From NCBI RefSeq assembly GCF_050611725.1, contig NZ_JBODJB010000001.1:2914001-2978000 (forward strand): a DNA stretch of 64,000 nt, given 5' to 3'. The position numbers and the translations under genes are program-made. This DNA is from Ferruginibacter sp050611725 (GTDB lineage: Bacteria > Bacteroidota > Bacteroidia > Chitinophagales > Chitinophagaceae). The notes under the pieces are model-generated. The model did no database searches, was not told the origin of the DNA, and saw only the letters and a list, made by a program, of their open reading frames with translations. Below, piece by piece: positions 28,767 to 37,722 of the stretch. The stretch's first letter is position 1. Every line of letters starts with the position of its first letter.

Positions 28767-28939
28767 TATCGCTTATCACAAAATATTAATATGTAATTTA
28801 AAGCAGCTTTTATTATAAAAATATCGATTTTCAGGGATAGAAAAAAGTATATTATCAATCTAAATGCTAAAAAATGGCTTTTCATAATACAAAAAAATGT
28901 TTTTTTTCCTTTTGTGAAATTAGCATTTAAAGGAAAACC

Positions 28940-28962
28940 AAAAAACTGCTTCAAAGAGCAGG
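28940..28962 (-). terminator. Terminator after the tRNA-like sequence
   Basis: On the minus strand CTGCT-CTTTGA-AGCAG is followed by six T residues, a compact intrinsic terminator. Confidence 0.75.
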
Positions 28963-28973
28963 TTAATTTTTGT

Positions 28974-29040
28974 GGAGAGTATCGGAGTCGAACCGACGAC
29001 CTACCCGAAAGCTTCCGGGACAATCTAATCAACGCATCTA
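28974..29040 (-). pseudogene. tRNA 3' half (truncated or disrupted tRNA)
   Basis: The minus strand ends in a convincing T arm and acceptor strand (GTCGG-TTCGACT-CCGAT then ACTCTCC-A) preceded by variable-loop AGGTC, like Bacteroidota tRNA-Ala or tRNA-Ile. A matching 5' acceptor strand (GGAGAGT) is absent before the tmRNA terminator. Where an anticodon arm should be there is a palindrome, CCCGGAAGCTTTCGGG, plus extra bases. A D-loop-like TTGTTAGATGCG remains. It has its own terminator. Probably a broken tRNA gene; identity unknown. Confidence 0.55.
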
Positions 29041-29042
29041 AC

Positions 29043-29066
29043 AAAAAATCCCACAGAGTGTGGGAT
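29043..29066 (-). terminator. Terminator of ssrA
   Basis: Stem ATCCCACA/TGTGGGAT (29048-29055 with 29059-29066) with a 3-nt loop, followed on the minus strand by a T-run, 11 bp after the tmRNA 3' end. Confidence 0.88.
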
Positions 29067-29077
29067 ATAAAGTATTG

Positions 29078-29447
29078 TGGAGCCGCAGGGAATCGAACCC
29101 TGGTCCAAACATATTCGCCGTAAGCTTTCTACATGTTTATTTATGCATTAATTGTCGGGAAAAAGCAGGAGCATAACAAACCAACTAGATCCTTAGAAGA
29201 ATGGTCTTAAGTAATGGTCACTTCATCCCATTACAGCAACCCGTTTTCTTTTTAAGTCGGCGGCGGAACTCGGTAACAGGTAAACCTGTTCGGCGGCCCG
29301 AATGGTTGCTAATCTATCGATTAAGCAGCCATGGCATACGAAGTATTGCCATTTGAAGTTTTGAATATTCAGATTAAAGTGCTAATTATCCAACGCACTA
29401 CATGCTTACACTTACAAAGAACTATGCTGTCAAAACCGGTCGGCCCC
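29078..29447 (-). ncRNA. ssrA: Transfer-messenger RNA
   Basis: tmRNA rescues ribosomes stalled on broken mRNA and tags the nascent chain for degradation. The 5' end GGGGCCG pairs with CGGCTCC at the 3' end to form the acceptor stem. The T arm is GGGTTCGATTCCC. The tag frame reads GNTSYAMAA followed by TAA, and the SYAMAA ending fits tags of this phylum. GC-rich pseudoknot segments follow (GTTCCGCCGCCGACTT). CCA is not clearly encoded. The minus-strand terminator follows. Length about 370 nt is normal. Confidence 0.93.
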
Positions 29448-29454
29448 GGTCAAT

Positions 29455-29548
29455 TTGAAAATTCGGAGATTGGGAAATTTGAAAATGGTATGAGCTTAAG
29501 CCAAGTATCTCCCATCTTCAAATCGTCACATTTTCAAATCTTCAAATC
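29455..29548. repeat. Imperfect inverted repeat of ATTTGAA words
   Basis: Words such as GGGAAATTTGAAAATGG on the left face CATTTTCAAATCTTCAAATC on the right, so the transcript can fold. The same words flank the groES-groEL spacer near 59.5-59.6 kb. It lies between rseP and ssrA. Confidence 0.6.
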
Positions 29549-29550
29549 AA

Positions 29551-30930
29551 TTATTTTCCACTCCCCCATCCAAACCAATCATTACCATTGGCGAAGAGCA
29601 TTAAACCTAATAATAAAACCATGCCAACTATCTGGGCATATTCCAAGAATTTTTCACTTGGTTTTCTTCCGCTGATCATTTCTACCAAAGTAAAAACTAC
29701 ATGGCCACCATCTAGTGCAGGAATCGGCAGTAGATTCATAAAGGCTAATACAATAGATAAAAAGCCGGTGATACGCCAAAAAGCTTCCCAATCTCCCCAC
29801 TCTGTAGGAAAAACAGAACCCATAGCTTTAAAGCCTCCCAATCCTTTATATGCGCCTGTAGAGGGCTGTAATATTTTCTTAAATTGATCTACATAGAATT
29901 TCAATTTTTCCAAAGCCAAGCCTACGCCTGCAGGAATAGCTGCAAAAAAACCATACTTTTTAGACTCTACCTTAAAAACACCAAGGCTGTCATATTGTTT
30001 TAAACTAAGAATAGGAATACCTATTTTCCCCTCTTCGTTTACACCTGACTGTAAGTTTATAATTGCGCCTTTACGTTCTACCGTTAAATTTACCTTTTGA
30101 TTTTTTTTGTCTTTTAACAGCGTTGGCATTTCATCATAAAAAGCAACGGGCATAGAATCAATCGCTACAATTTTATCCATAAACTGCAACCCTGCTTTTT
30201 TTCCAAGGGCAGTATCTTTAGGGTCGTACTCACCCACAATACTTGGGATACGCTGCATTACAAGATAACCTGTCCTCTTTTTATTTTCTACCAATCTACC
30301 CAATAAATTATTCGGCATCATAATAGTGCCCTGCTGACCGTTTCTACTGTAAATAATTTTCTCACTAAGTAATAACTGAGGTTGTATTTCTTCAAAAAAT
30401 TCAATTGGTTTATCGTTGATCGATACAATCTTATCTCCGTTCTGTAAACCCAATTGTAACAAAACACTATCCTGCACCCACATGCCATTTTTAACAGAAC
30501 TATTAGGCGTTTTACTTTCGCCCCATACAAAAAGTACCATTGCATAAATAAGAAATGCCAGCAATACATTTACAATGATACCTCCAAGCATAATGATCAA
30601 ACGTTGCCAGGCAGGTTTACTTCTGAATTCGTAAGGCTCGGCAGGTTTTTTCATCGCTTCTTTATCCATGCTCTCGTCTATCATACCGGCAATTTTCACA
30701 TAGCCACCAAGCGGTAGCCAACCGATACCATATTCTGTTTCTCCCACTTTCTTTTTAACCAGAGAAAACCATGGATTAAAAAACAAGTAGAATTTTTCTA
30801 CTCTGCAACCAAACCATCTTGCAGTAATATAGTGCCCGAACTCATGCAGGATAACCAATATTGATAAAGACAAGATCAGATAAAAAACCTGAATGCCTAC
30901 GTTGCCCCAATTAATTGCTAATAATGTCAT
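29551..30930 (-). CDS. rseP: Site-2 intramembrane metalloprotease RseP
   Basis: M50 protease cutting transmembrane segments, for example of anti-sigma factors or signal peptides, in the inner membrane. The 459 residues contain the zinc motif HEFGH at 29-33 in the first helix. The third ligand is D407 in NLLPIPALDGGH near the C-terminal helices. Two PDZ-like regions lie between them (QLGLQNGDKIVSINDKPI and KKAGLQFMDKIVAIDSMPV). It follows dxr in transcription; this pairing is common in bacteria. Two palindromic elements occupy the dxr-rseP gap. Confidence 0.94.
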   Translation of the reverse strand: MTLLAINWGNVGIQVFYLILSLSILVILHEFGHYITARWFGCRVEKFYLFFNPWFSLVKKKVGETEYGIGWLPLGGYVKIAGMIDESMDKEAMKKPAEPYEFRSKPAWQRLIIMLGGIIVNVLLAFLIYAMVLFVWGESKTPNSSVKNGMWVQDSVLLQLGLQNGDKIVSINDKPIEFFEEIQPQLLLSEKIIYSRNGQQGTIMMPNNLLGRLVENKKRTGYLVMQRIPSIVGEYDPKDTALGKKAGLQFMDKIVAIDSMPVAFYDEMPTLLKDKKNQKVNLTVERKGAIINLQSGVNEEGKIGIPILSLKQYDSLGVFKVESKKYGFFAAIPAGVGLALEKLKFYVDQFKKILQPSTGAYKGLGGFKAMGSVFPTEWGDWEAFWRITGFLSIVLAFMNLLPIPALDGGHVVFTLVEMISGRKPSEKFLEYAQIVGMVLLLGLMLFANGNDWFGWGSGK

Positions 30931-30936
30931 ACTTGT

Positions 30937-30967
30937 TACCCCATCTCCGCCGCGGCGGAGAGTTATT
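30937..30967 (-). repeat. Palindromic element with substituted stem, upstream of rseP
   Basis: The outer parts CCCCAT and AGTTATT match the family, but the middle is a different perfect palindrome, CTCCGCCGCGGCGGAG. It lies 7 bp before the rseP start codon. Confidence 0.7.
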
Positions 30968-31027
30968 GTTAGTGTAAAATATTGTTATTATTCATTTGAA
31001 AATTTCGTTCATAAAGTTGTTGCCTTT

Positions 31028-31050
31028 ACTCCCCTTTAGGGGATGGGGGG
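31028..31050 (+). repeat. Palindromic element copy between dxr and rseP
   Basis: ACTCCCCTTTAGGGGATGGG on the plus strand, inverted relative to the 30.94-kb copy and ending 5 bp before the dxr stop codon. Confidence 0.85.
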
Positions 31051-31055
31051 CGGAT

Positions 31056-32216
31056 TTACAACTTTATTAATGAAGCCGCAAAATTACGGGCTTCCCCATC
31101 GCTTTCAAAATATTCTTCAAGCGTTGGAGATTCGATGAATGGTGTGTTTTGGATGGTTTTTTCCACCACAGCAGTGATGTCTAAAAAGCCTATACGGTTG
31201 CGTAGAAAGGCCCACACAGCAATTTCATTGGCAGCATTTAAGATACAAGGCATGTTACCGCCTTTGAATAGAGCCTCAGTAGCCAAAGCTAAATTTCTGA
31301 AAGTTTTAACATCCGGCTCTTCAAAAGTGAGACTAGAGTATCTGCGGAACTCAAAACGAGGAAAATCATTTTTTAAACGTTGAGGAAAAGTCATGGCATA
31401 TTGAATGGGCAATTTCATATCAGGCAAGCCCATTTGTGCCTTCATACTTCCATCTTCAAACTGAACAATGCTATGGATGATGCTTTGCGGATGGATCACT
31501 ACCTGAATTTGTTCCGGCTTAAGATTGAATAACCATTTTGCCTCGATCATCTCCAGGCCTTTGTTCATTAAAGTAGCAGAGTCTACCGAAATTTTTGCAC
31601 CCATACTCCAGTTAGGATGTTGCAGAGCATGATCTCTTTTTACATTCACCAAGAAGTTAGGTTTCTTTCCGAAAAAAGGGCCACCGCTTGCCGTTAGTAT
31701 GATCTTTTCAATGGCGTTTCTTCCTTCGCCAACAAGGCATTGAAAAATAGCAGAGTGTTCACTATCAACCGGAATGATCGGCGAACGATTTTCAACAGCC
31801 GTTTGCATTACGATATCACCGGCTACTACTAATGTTTCTTTATTTGCAAGTCCAATTGCTTTCCCTTTTTTTGCTGCTTTTAATGTTGGCTTCAATCCTG
31901 CAAAACCAACGATACCTGCCATCATGAAATCGTAGGTATCAAAATCAGCCGCTTCTTCCAATGCATCTTCGCCAGCAAAAACTTTTATATCAGTTGATGA
32001 TAATGCTTCTTTTACTTTTTGATATTTTGTTTCATCGCCAATGACCACTGCATTGGGTTTAAATTCCAATGCCTGGGCAACAAGCAATTCATCTTTAGTT
32101 TGTGCGGTTAAAATTTCTACTTCAAACAGATCCGGATTTGCACGGATCACATCCAATGACTGTGTTCCTATTGAACCTGTTGAACCGAATATGGCTATGC
32201 GTTTTTTTTGACTCAT
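31056..32216 (-). CDS. dxr: 1-deoxy-D-xylulose-5-phosphate reductoisomerase
   Basis: Second enzyme of the MEP isoprenoid pathway; converts DXP to MEP with NADPH. The 386 residues are standard. Visible are the NADPH motif GSTGSIGTQSLDV near the N terminus, the metal and substrate blocks IPVDSEHSAIFQCL, LTASGGPF and SVDSATLMNKGLEMIEA, and NAANEIAVWAFL near the C terminus. It is followed by rseP. A diverged palindromic element lies just upstream of its start. Confidence 0.96.
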   Translation of the reverse strand: MSQKKRIAIFGSTGSIGTQSLDVIRANPDLFEVEILTAQTKDELLVAQALEFKPNAVVIGDETKYQKVKEALSSTDIKVFAGEDALEEAADFDTYDFMMAGIVGFAGLKPTLKAAKKGKAIGLANKETLVVAGDIVMQTAVENRSPIIPVDSEHSAIFQCLVGEGRNAIEKIILTASGGPFFGKKPNFLVNVKRDHALQHPNWSMGAKISVDSATLMNKGLEMIEAKWLFNLKPEQIQVVIHPQSIIHSIVQFEDGSMKAQMGLPDMKLPIQYAMTFPQRLKNDFPRFEFRRYSSLTFEEPDVKTFRNLALATEALFKGGNMPCILNAANEIAVWAFLRNRIGFLDITAVVEKTIQNTPFIESPTLEEYFESDGEARNFAASLIKL

Positions 32217-32225
32217 TGTTTATTT

Positions 32226-32254
32226 GCCCCATCCTCTAAAGGGGTGTTTCGAAG
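32226..32254 (-). repeat. Diverged palindromic element upstream of dxr
   Basis: CCCCATCCTCTAAAGGGG then TGTTTCGAAG; one stem base has changed, but the tail resembles the nirD copy (TTCTCGAAG). Confidence 0.7.
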
Positions 32255-32270
32255 ATTATGTTTTATTTTT

Positions 32271-32313
32271 TAATACCAGCTTTAGTTTTTCATGGCATCA
32301 TCGTTGCGTCGCA
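32271..32313 (-). repeat. Dispersed TGCGACGC-type sequence, copy 1
   Basis: On the minus strand TGCGACGCAACGATGATG leads into AACTAAAGCTGGTATTAAAA. A similar block, TGCGACGCCAATGAAGATG leading to AACTACTGCCGGTATCAAAA, lies on the plus strand at 57578-57622. Function unknown. Confidence 0.55.
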
Positions 32314-32424
32314 ATCCGTTCATCTGCATACCAATGGGCAACTTTATCGATGTTTTGCCGTGAAAGCTACATTGGGTAAAGATAAGGGAAAATGGAAAAT
32401 GATTATGAGCAGATATGAATTTGC

Positions 32425-32958
32425 TTAATTGCTTCTAATCAGTCCAAATTTAACTGTGTCGGGCATTACAATAACCGGGTAAATATCATCTGGAGTATGA
32501 GAAATGCCATCTATCCCTACAGAAAAAAGAGTGTATTTATTGTCAATTTTTTTATACTCAAAAGTTGTTTTAATAGAATTGTCCATTTTCCTTGTAAGCA
32601 ATGGATCACATATATAGGCTAATTTATTATTCACTACTAATTGTTCTAATATATCCGGGTAAGTGCCATTCTGCAACTTATAAAACTCGACATCTTTGAC
32701 TACACTATTTAGATATGTTTGAGAAATTTCAGCTACACCTTTTGGGTTACCATATTTAACACTATAGAAGACCATTGAATAAACGAATACTGTAAACAAA
32801 ACTCCGGCAGAACCAATAACAACCAATTTCCTACTTTTGTATTTAAATAGCCCATTTAGAATTAATGAAATACCTACAAATGCACCAACCAATGGTATCA
32901 AACAAAACCATCCTTTAGAATAAGGCGGTTTTATATTTACTTGGTTTACGTTTCCCAT
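32425..32958 (-). CDS. Membrane protein with pseudopilin-like C-terminal part
   Basis: Protein of 177 residues not assigned to a named family. Two hydrophobic segments (about 15-38 and 45-68) are followed by a soluble part. The pattern DVEFYKLQNGTYPDILEQL ... DNKYTLFSVGIDGISHTPDDIYP resembles the C-terminal region of type II secretion pseudopilins, including the calcium-loop-like ending. It has no prepilin N terminus. It abuts argH (1 bp gap) and is the last gene of the arginine operon by position, but no metabolic link is visible. Confidence 0.65.
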   Translation of the reverse strand: MGNVNQVNIKPPYSKGWFCLIPLVGAFVGISLILNGLFKYKSRKLVVIGSAGVLFTVFVYSMVFYSVKYGNPKGVAEISQTYLNSVVKDVEFYKLQNGTYPDILEQLVVNNKLAYICDPLLTRKMDNSIKTTFEYKKIDNKYTLFSVGIDGISHTPDDIYPVIVMPDTVKFGLIRSN

Positions 32959-32959
32959 A

Positions 32960-34291
<1,332 letters not shown>

Positions 34292-34301
34292 TTGAGTTTT
34301 T

Positions 34302-35363
34302 TTATACGATTTGTTCAACCATTTTTATATACGTCGCTATCCCATCTTTAATTTCATCTAAATAAATAAATTCATCAGCAGTATGACTTCTTGCGCTGTC
34401 ACCAGGCCCCATCTTCAATGTTGAGAAAGGCATCAAAGCCTTGTCAGACGTAGTTGGTGAGCCGTAGTATCCTTTACCTAGAGCAATACCCGCTTTAACC
34501 AGAGGATGATCCAACGCAATAGAGGTCGATTTCATTCTTGTAGTACGTGGCTTGAAAGCACTTTTCAGGTTTGCTTTTAAAGCTTCTAAAATTTCCTCGA
34601 AGCTGTACAGTTCATTTACCCTCACATCAATTACAAACTTACAGGTAGAAGGAACTACATTGTGTTGTTTGTTTTCAGTCTCAATAACTGTTACGGTTAA
34701 ACGAGATTCACCCAACAACTCACTAACCTTTGGAAACTGATAATTTCTTATCCAGTTAATATCATCTAAAGCATTGTACAATGCATTCTCACCCTCTTTA
34801 CGAGCTGCATGCCCTGCCCTGCCGGGTGCTGTACAATCAATTACCATCAGCCCTCTTTCTGCAACAGCCATTTCTAATTTTGTCGGTTCCCCAACAATTC
34901 CAAAATCAATATTACCTAAGAAAGGTAAAACCAGTTCAATACCATTCACCCCACTGATCTCTTCTTCTGCACTGGCTGCAAATACCACATTGTGACTGAT
35001 ATCATTTCTATCATAAAAATGCAAAAACGTAGCGATCAATGAAACCAAACACCCTCCTGCATCATTGCTACCCAATCCAAACAATTTACCATCTTTCTCG
35101 ATCGGTGTAAATGGATCTAATGTATAACCTTTATTAGGTTTAACTGTATCATGATGAGAATTCAACAACACTGATGGCTTGTTCACATCATAATATTTGT
35201 TCTTTGCATAGATATTATTACCCACTCTCTGACATGGAATGCCATGTGTTTCAAAAAAATTTATAATGATCTCTGCTGTATCATTTTCTTCTTTAGAAAA
35301 AGAAGGCGTACTGATCAATTGTTTCAACAATTCAACTGCATCTGTATATAATGTTTCTTTCAT
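34302..35363 (-). CDS. argE: M20-family deacylase of the arginine pathway (ArgE-like)
   Basis: Zinc hydrolase of 353 residues expected to remove the acyl group from acyl-citrulline or acyl-ornithine. Metal-site blocks are NSHHDTVKPNKG, GLGSNDAGGC, AASAEEEISG, GEPTKLEMAVAERG and the C-terminal GPGDSARSHTADEF. In Bacteroidota, arginine synthesis runs through N-acylcitrulline, so acyl-citrulline is the likely substrate given the argF' gene in the operon. Whether the acyl group is acetyl or succinyl cannot be decided here. It is separated from argB by a single base. Confidence 0.88.
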   Translation of the reverse strand: MKETLYTDAVELLKQLISTPSFSKEENDTAEIIINFFETHGIPCQRVGNNIYAKNKYYDVNKPSVLLNSHHDTVKPNKGYTLDPFTPIEKDGKLFGLGSNDAGGCLVSLIATFLHFYDRNDISHNVVFAASAEEEISGVNGIELVLPFLGNIDFGIVGEPTKLEMAVAERGLMVIDCTAPGRAGHAARKEGENALYNALDDINWIRNYQFPKVSELLGESRLTVTVIETENKQHNVVPSTCKFVIDVRVNELYSFEEILEALKANLKSAFKPRTTRMKSTSIALDHPLVKAGIALGKGYYGSPTTSDKALMPFSTLKMGPGDSARSHTADEFIYLDEIKDGIATYIKMVEQIV

Positions 35364-35364
35364 G

Positions 35365-36630
35365 CTATTTTATTAAGGTTCCTTTTGTTTCGTTTGTTAC
35401 GTTCTGCAACAAATCGTTTGCATCGCCGATCAATACTTCTTTTACGCCACTGTTAATAGCATCAAAAGCATTATCAATTTTAGGCAGTATACCATCGAAT
35501 AATTTATTCTCATTCAGCAATTGCTGATAAATATCTTTTGTAATTAAGGTGATGACCGAGTTTTCATCTTCCACATTTTCCAACACCCCTTTCTTTTCAA
35601 AACAATAGATCAATCTTACATCATAGCTTTTAGATAAAGCCACTGCAAGACTTGAAGCCACCGTATCTGCGTTGGTATTCAGCATTTGCCCTTTACCATC
35701 ATGTGTTAGAGGAGCAATTATCGGCATAAGACCTGCATCTAATAACAATTGTAAATTGCCAATTGCCAATTGCTTATTGTCAACGTCCCCAACAAACCCA
35801 AAATCTATCCCATCTTTAGTGATTGGTCTTTTTACAGCAGGAATAATATTTGCATCAGCACCTGTCAAGCCAATAGCATTGCAATTCAATGATTGCAATT
35901 TTGCAACTACTTTTTTATTTACCAACCCGCCATACACCATCGTAACCAGGTCAATGGTATCAGCATCTGTGATCCTTCTGCCATTTACGTAGTTAGATTT
36001 AATGCCCAACTGCTCTCCTATTTTTGTTGCGATCTTTCCTCCGCCATGAATTAATATCTTCTTTCCCTCAACAGCAGCAAATGTTTTAAGAAATGAATCC
36101 AATGCTGATTCCTTATCTATTACATTTCCACCGATCTTTATGACAAAGAGTTTACCCCCATCCCCTAAAGGGGAGTTATTTGAGGGCTCCGCTGTTTTAG
36201 CAAACATTTTTATTTTATTAATTGTATTGCCTATTTTGTTTAACACGTCTTCTGTATTATTTAATACTTCTTCATTTTTAAATCTAAGAACAGTTATACC
36301 AAAGCGTTTAATCTCATCCTCTCTTGCCTCATCATAAATTTTCACATCTTTATTCTCATGATAACCTCCATCCAACTCTATTACCAATTTCACATTATGG
36401 CAATAAAAATCAGCAATAAAACGTGATACCGGATGTTGTCTTCTGAATTTTAAATGCCACTCATTTATTTTAATAATATTCCAAAGTATTTCTTCCGCTT
36501 GTGTCATTCTTGCTCTCAATTCTTCTGCTTTTTCAAATATAATTGGATCTGCACCGTAAAACATGTTATATCTACCCCCATCCCCTAAAGGGGAGTTATT
36601 TGAAAAGTCTTCAGATTCTACTATTGCCAT
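35365..36630 (-). CDS. argB: N-acetylglutamate kinase fused in frame to an N-terminal DUF559 nuclease domain
   Basis: Open frame of 422 residues from the ATG at 36630. Residues ~20-140 are a DUF559 (Vsr-like, PD-(D/E)xK) domain: MFYGADPIIFEKAEELR, MTQAEEILWNIIK, FRRQHPVSRFIADFYC, LVIELDGGYHE, FGITVLRFKNEEVLNN. From about residue 160 it is a full ArgB kinase (KLFVIKIGGNVIDKES, LIHGGGKIATKIGEQLG, GLTGADANIIPAV, LNTNADTVASSLA). The nuclease domain is bracketed by two in-frame NSPLGDGG palindromes. ArgB alone could start at the ATG at 36207. ArgB phosphorylates N-acylglutamate. Whether the two parts are made as one protein is unknown. Confidence 0.88.
   Translation of the reverse strand: MAIVESEDFSNNSPLGDGGRYNMFYGADPIIFEKAEELRARMTQAEEILWNIIKINEWHLKFRRQHPVSRFIADFYCHNVKLVIELDGGYHENKDVKIYDEAREDEIKRFGITVLRFKNEEVLNNTEDVLNKIGNTINKIKMFAKTAEPSNNSPLGDGGKLFVIKIGGNVIDKESALDSFLKTFAAVEGKKILIHGGGKIATKIGEQLGIKSNYVNGRRITDADTIDLVTMVYGGLVNKKVVAKLQSLNCNAIGLTGADANIIPAVKRPITKDGIDFGFVGDVDNKQLAIGNLQLLLDAGLMPIIAPLTHDGKGQMLNTNADTVASSLAVALSKSYDVRLIYCFEKKGVLENVEDENSVITLITKDIYQQLLNENKLFDGILPKIDNAFDAINSGVKEVLIGDANDLLQNVTNETKGTLIK
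36155..36186 (-). repeat. Palindromic element at DUF559-ArgB junction
   Basis: CCCCCATCCCCTAAAGGGGA then GTTATTTGAGG on the plus strand, read as NNSPLGDGG directly before the ArgB core. It is a direct repeat of the 36.58-kb copy, 420 bp away. Confidence 0.92.
36575..36606 (-). repeat. Palindromic element at the N side of the DUF559 domain
   Basis: Same 26-bp sequence and orientation as the 36.16-kb copy, followed by TTGAAAAG. It is read as NNSPLGDGG, 10 residues after the DUF559-ArgB initiator region. Confidence 0.92.
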
Positions 36631-36663
36631 TATTATAAAAATATTTTCCGAAAATATTATACT

Positions 36664-36694
36664 CGTTGAATAACTCCCCTTTAGGGGATGGGGG
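36664..36694 (+). repeat. Inverted palindromic element at the argF' stop
   Basis: TAACTCCCCTTTAGGGGATG followed by GGGG on the plus strand, the reverse complement of the neighbouring copies. On the minus strand its CCCCTAA supplies the last residues (API P) and the TAA stop of argF'. Confidence 0.9.
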
Positions 36695-37664
36695 CAGCTT
36701 TCAAAATTTCTGCTAATACAGCTTGTGCAGCCCAAACTCTGTTTGATGCCTGTTGCGTTACGATACTATTTGCGCTATCCAATACTTCATCACTTAATTC
36801 CACATTTCTTCTTACAGGCAAACAGTGCATAATTTTCGCATTGTTAGTGAGCTTTAATTTTTCTTCTGTCAACATCCATTTTGGATCGTTGCAATAGATT
36901 CTTCCGTAATCAGTATAAGTACTCCAGTTTTTTACATACACAAAATCCGCATCTTTCAATGCCGCATCCTGATCTTGTGTGATGGTTGCACCTTTTGTAA
37001 ATTGTTCATCCAGTTCATAATCTTCCGGATGTGTGATCACAAATTCAGCTTCACCCCAGGCATTGACCCATTCTGCAAATGAGTTGGGAACACATTGAGG
37101 TAAGGGTTTGATGTGAGGCGCCCAGGTTAAAACAACTTTAGGTTTACCCCCTCCGCCCCCTAAAGGGGGAACTGTAGGAAGACACTCTTTAATTGTAAGA
37201 ATGTCGGTAAGCGATTGTAAAGGATGCAATGTCGCACTCTCTAAACTCACAATTGGTATACCTGCATATTTAATAAAAGACTTCATTACCTCTTCACTAT
37301 AATCTTCCTCTTTATTTCTTAACGTTGGGAATGCACGGATACAAAGTATATCGAAATAATTTCCCAAGATCGGCGCTGCATCTTTAACGTGTTCAACTGT
37401 GTTGCCACTCATGATGGCACCATCTTCAAATTCCAACGCCCAGCCGTCTTTGTCTACGTTGAATACAATGGGCTCTAGCCCTAAGTTTTGAGCCGCCACA
37501 TGTGTACTTAATCTTGTACGTAGAGAAGGATTCAAAAATAATAACCCTATTCTTTTGCCTGCACCTAAATTTTTATCGGCAAAGGGATTTGCCTTGTATG
37601 CAATCGCTTTTGCAACTAATGCATTGATATCGGCAACATCTTTTACAGAAATAAAATTTTTCAT
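36681..37664 (-). CDS. argF': N-acylornithine carbamoyltransferase (ArgF'), with in-frame palindromic insert
   Basis: Transfers carbamoyl phosphate to N-acetyl- or N-succinyl-ornithine. The 327 residues show the carbamoyl-phosphate loop FLNPSLRTRLSTHVAAQ, HPLQSLTD and HCLPVRRNVELSDEV. The segment TVPPLGGGGGKP, between DILTIKEC and KVVLTWAPH, is encoded by a diverged copy of the palindromic element and should form a surface loop. The C-terminal AAPIP and the stop codon come from another copy. The S-type loop and Bacteroidota context indicate the acylated-substrate branch rather than plain OTC; acetyl versus succinyl is not decided. Confidence 0.92.
   Translation of the reverse strand: MKNFISVKDVADINALVAKAIAYKANPFADKNLGAGKRIGLLFLNPSLRTRLSTHVAAQNLGLEPIVFNVDKDGWALEFEDGAIMSGNTVEHVKDAAPILGNYFDILCIRAFPTLRNKEEDYSEEVMKSFIKYAGIPIVSLESATLHPLQSLTDILTIKECLPTVPPLGGGGGKPKVVLTWAPHIKPLPQCVPNSFAEWVNAWGEAEFVITHPEDYELDEQFTKGATITQDQDAALKDADFVYVKNWSTYTDYGRIYCNDPKWMLTEEKLKLTNNAKIMHCLPVRRNVELSDEVLDSANSIVTQQASNRVWAAQAVLAEILKAAPIP
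37146..37173 (-). repeat. Diverged palindromic element inside argF'
   Basis: ACCCCCTCCGCCCCCTAAAG then GGGGAACTG on the plus strand. The coding strand reads VPPLGGGGG, in the same phase as the other in-gene copies. Confidence 0.75.
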
Positions 37665-37684
37665 TCTTAAAGCTAAAAGCTAAG

Positions 37685-37702
37685 GGCTCAAAGCATAAAG
37701 CT
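37685..37702. repeat. Left arm of the inverted repeat flanking the S23-type gene
   Basis: GGCTCAAAGCATAAAGCT; it matches the reverse complement of 38087-38104 at 17 of 18 positions and is surrounded by further AAAGCT words. Confidence 0.85.
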
Positions 37703-37722
37703 AACCCTGAGCCGGTTAAAAA

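Larger units (their letters stand above)
36154..36606 (-). mobile_element. Putative cargo-bearing palindromic element carrying a DUF559 nuclease
   Basis: About 450 bp bounded by two identical, same-orientation 26-bp copies (36155-36180 and 36575-36600). The interior encodes one complete DUF559 domain and no ArgB sequence. Removing one repeat-to-repeat unit (420 bp, 140 codons) would leave a single solo copy in frame with ArgB, as found in argC and nirD. Mobility is inferred from this arrangement, not shown. Confidence 0.6.

Noticed and set aside
28914..29123. Plus-strand frame reading YRSRTDDL and AAGNRTLVQ
   Set aside because: It lies antisense to the tRNA-like sequence and tmRNA; such phrases are typical artefacts of translating RNA genes.
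34292..34318. Upstream start for argH
   Set aside because: It overlaps the preceding gene, and the added residues are not like ArgH; MKLWQKDK at 34291 fits better.
36631..36735. Longest start of the DUF559-ArgB frame
   Set aside because: The extra 35 residues are the reverse reading of a palindromic element and the end of argF'; the ATG at 36630 is more plausible.
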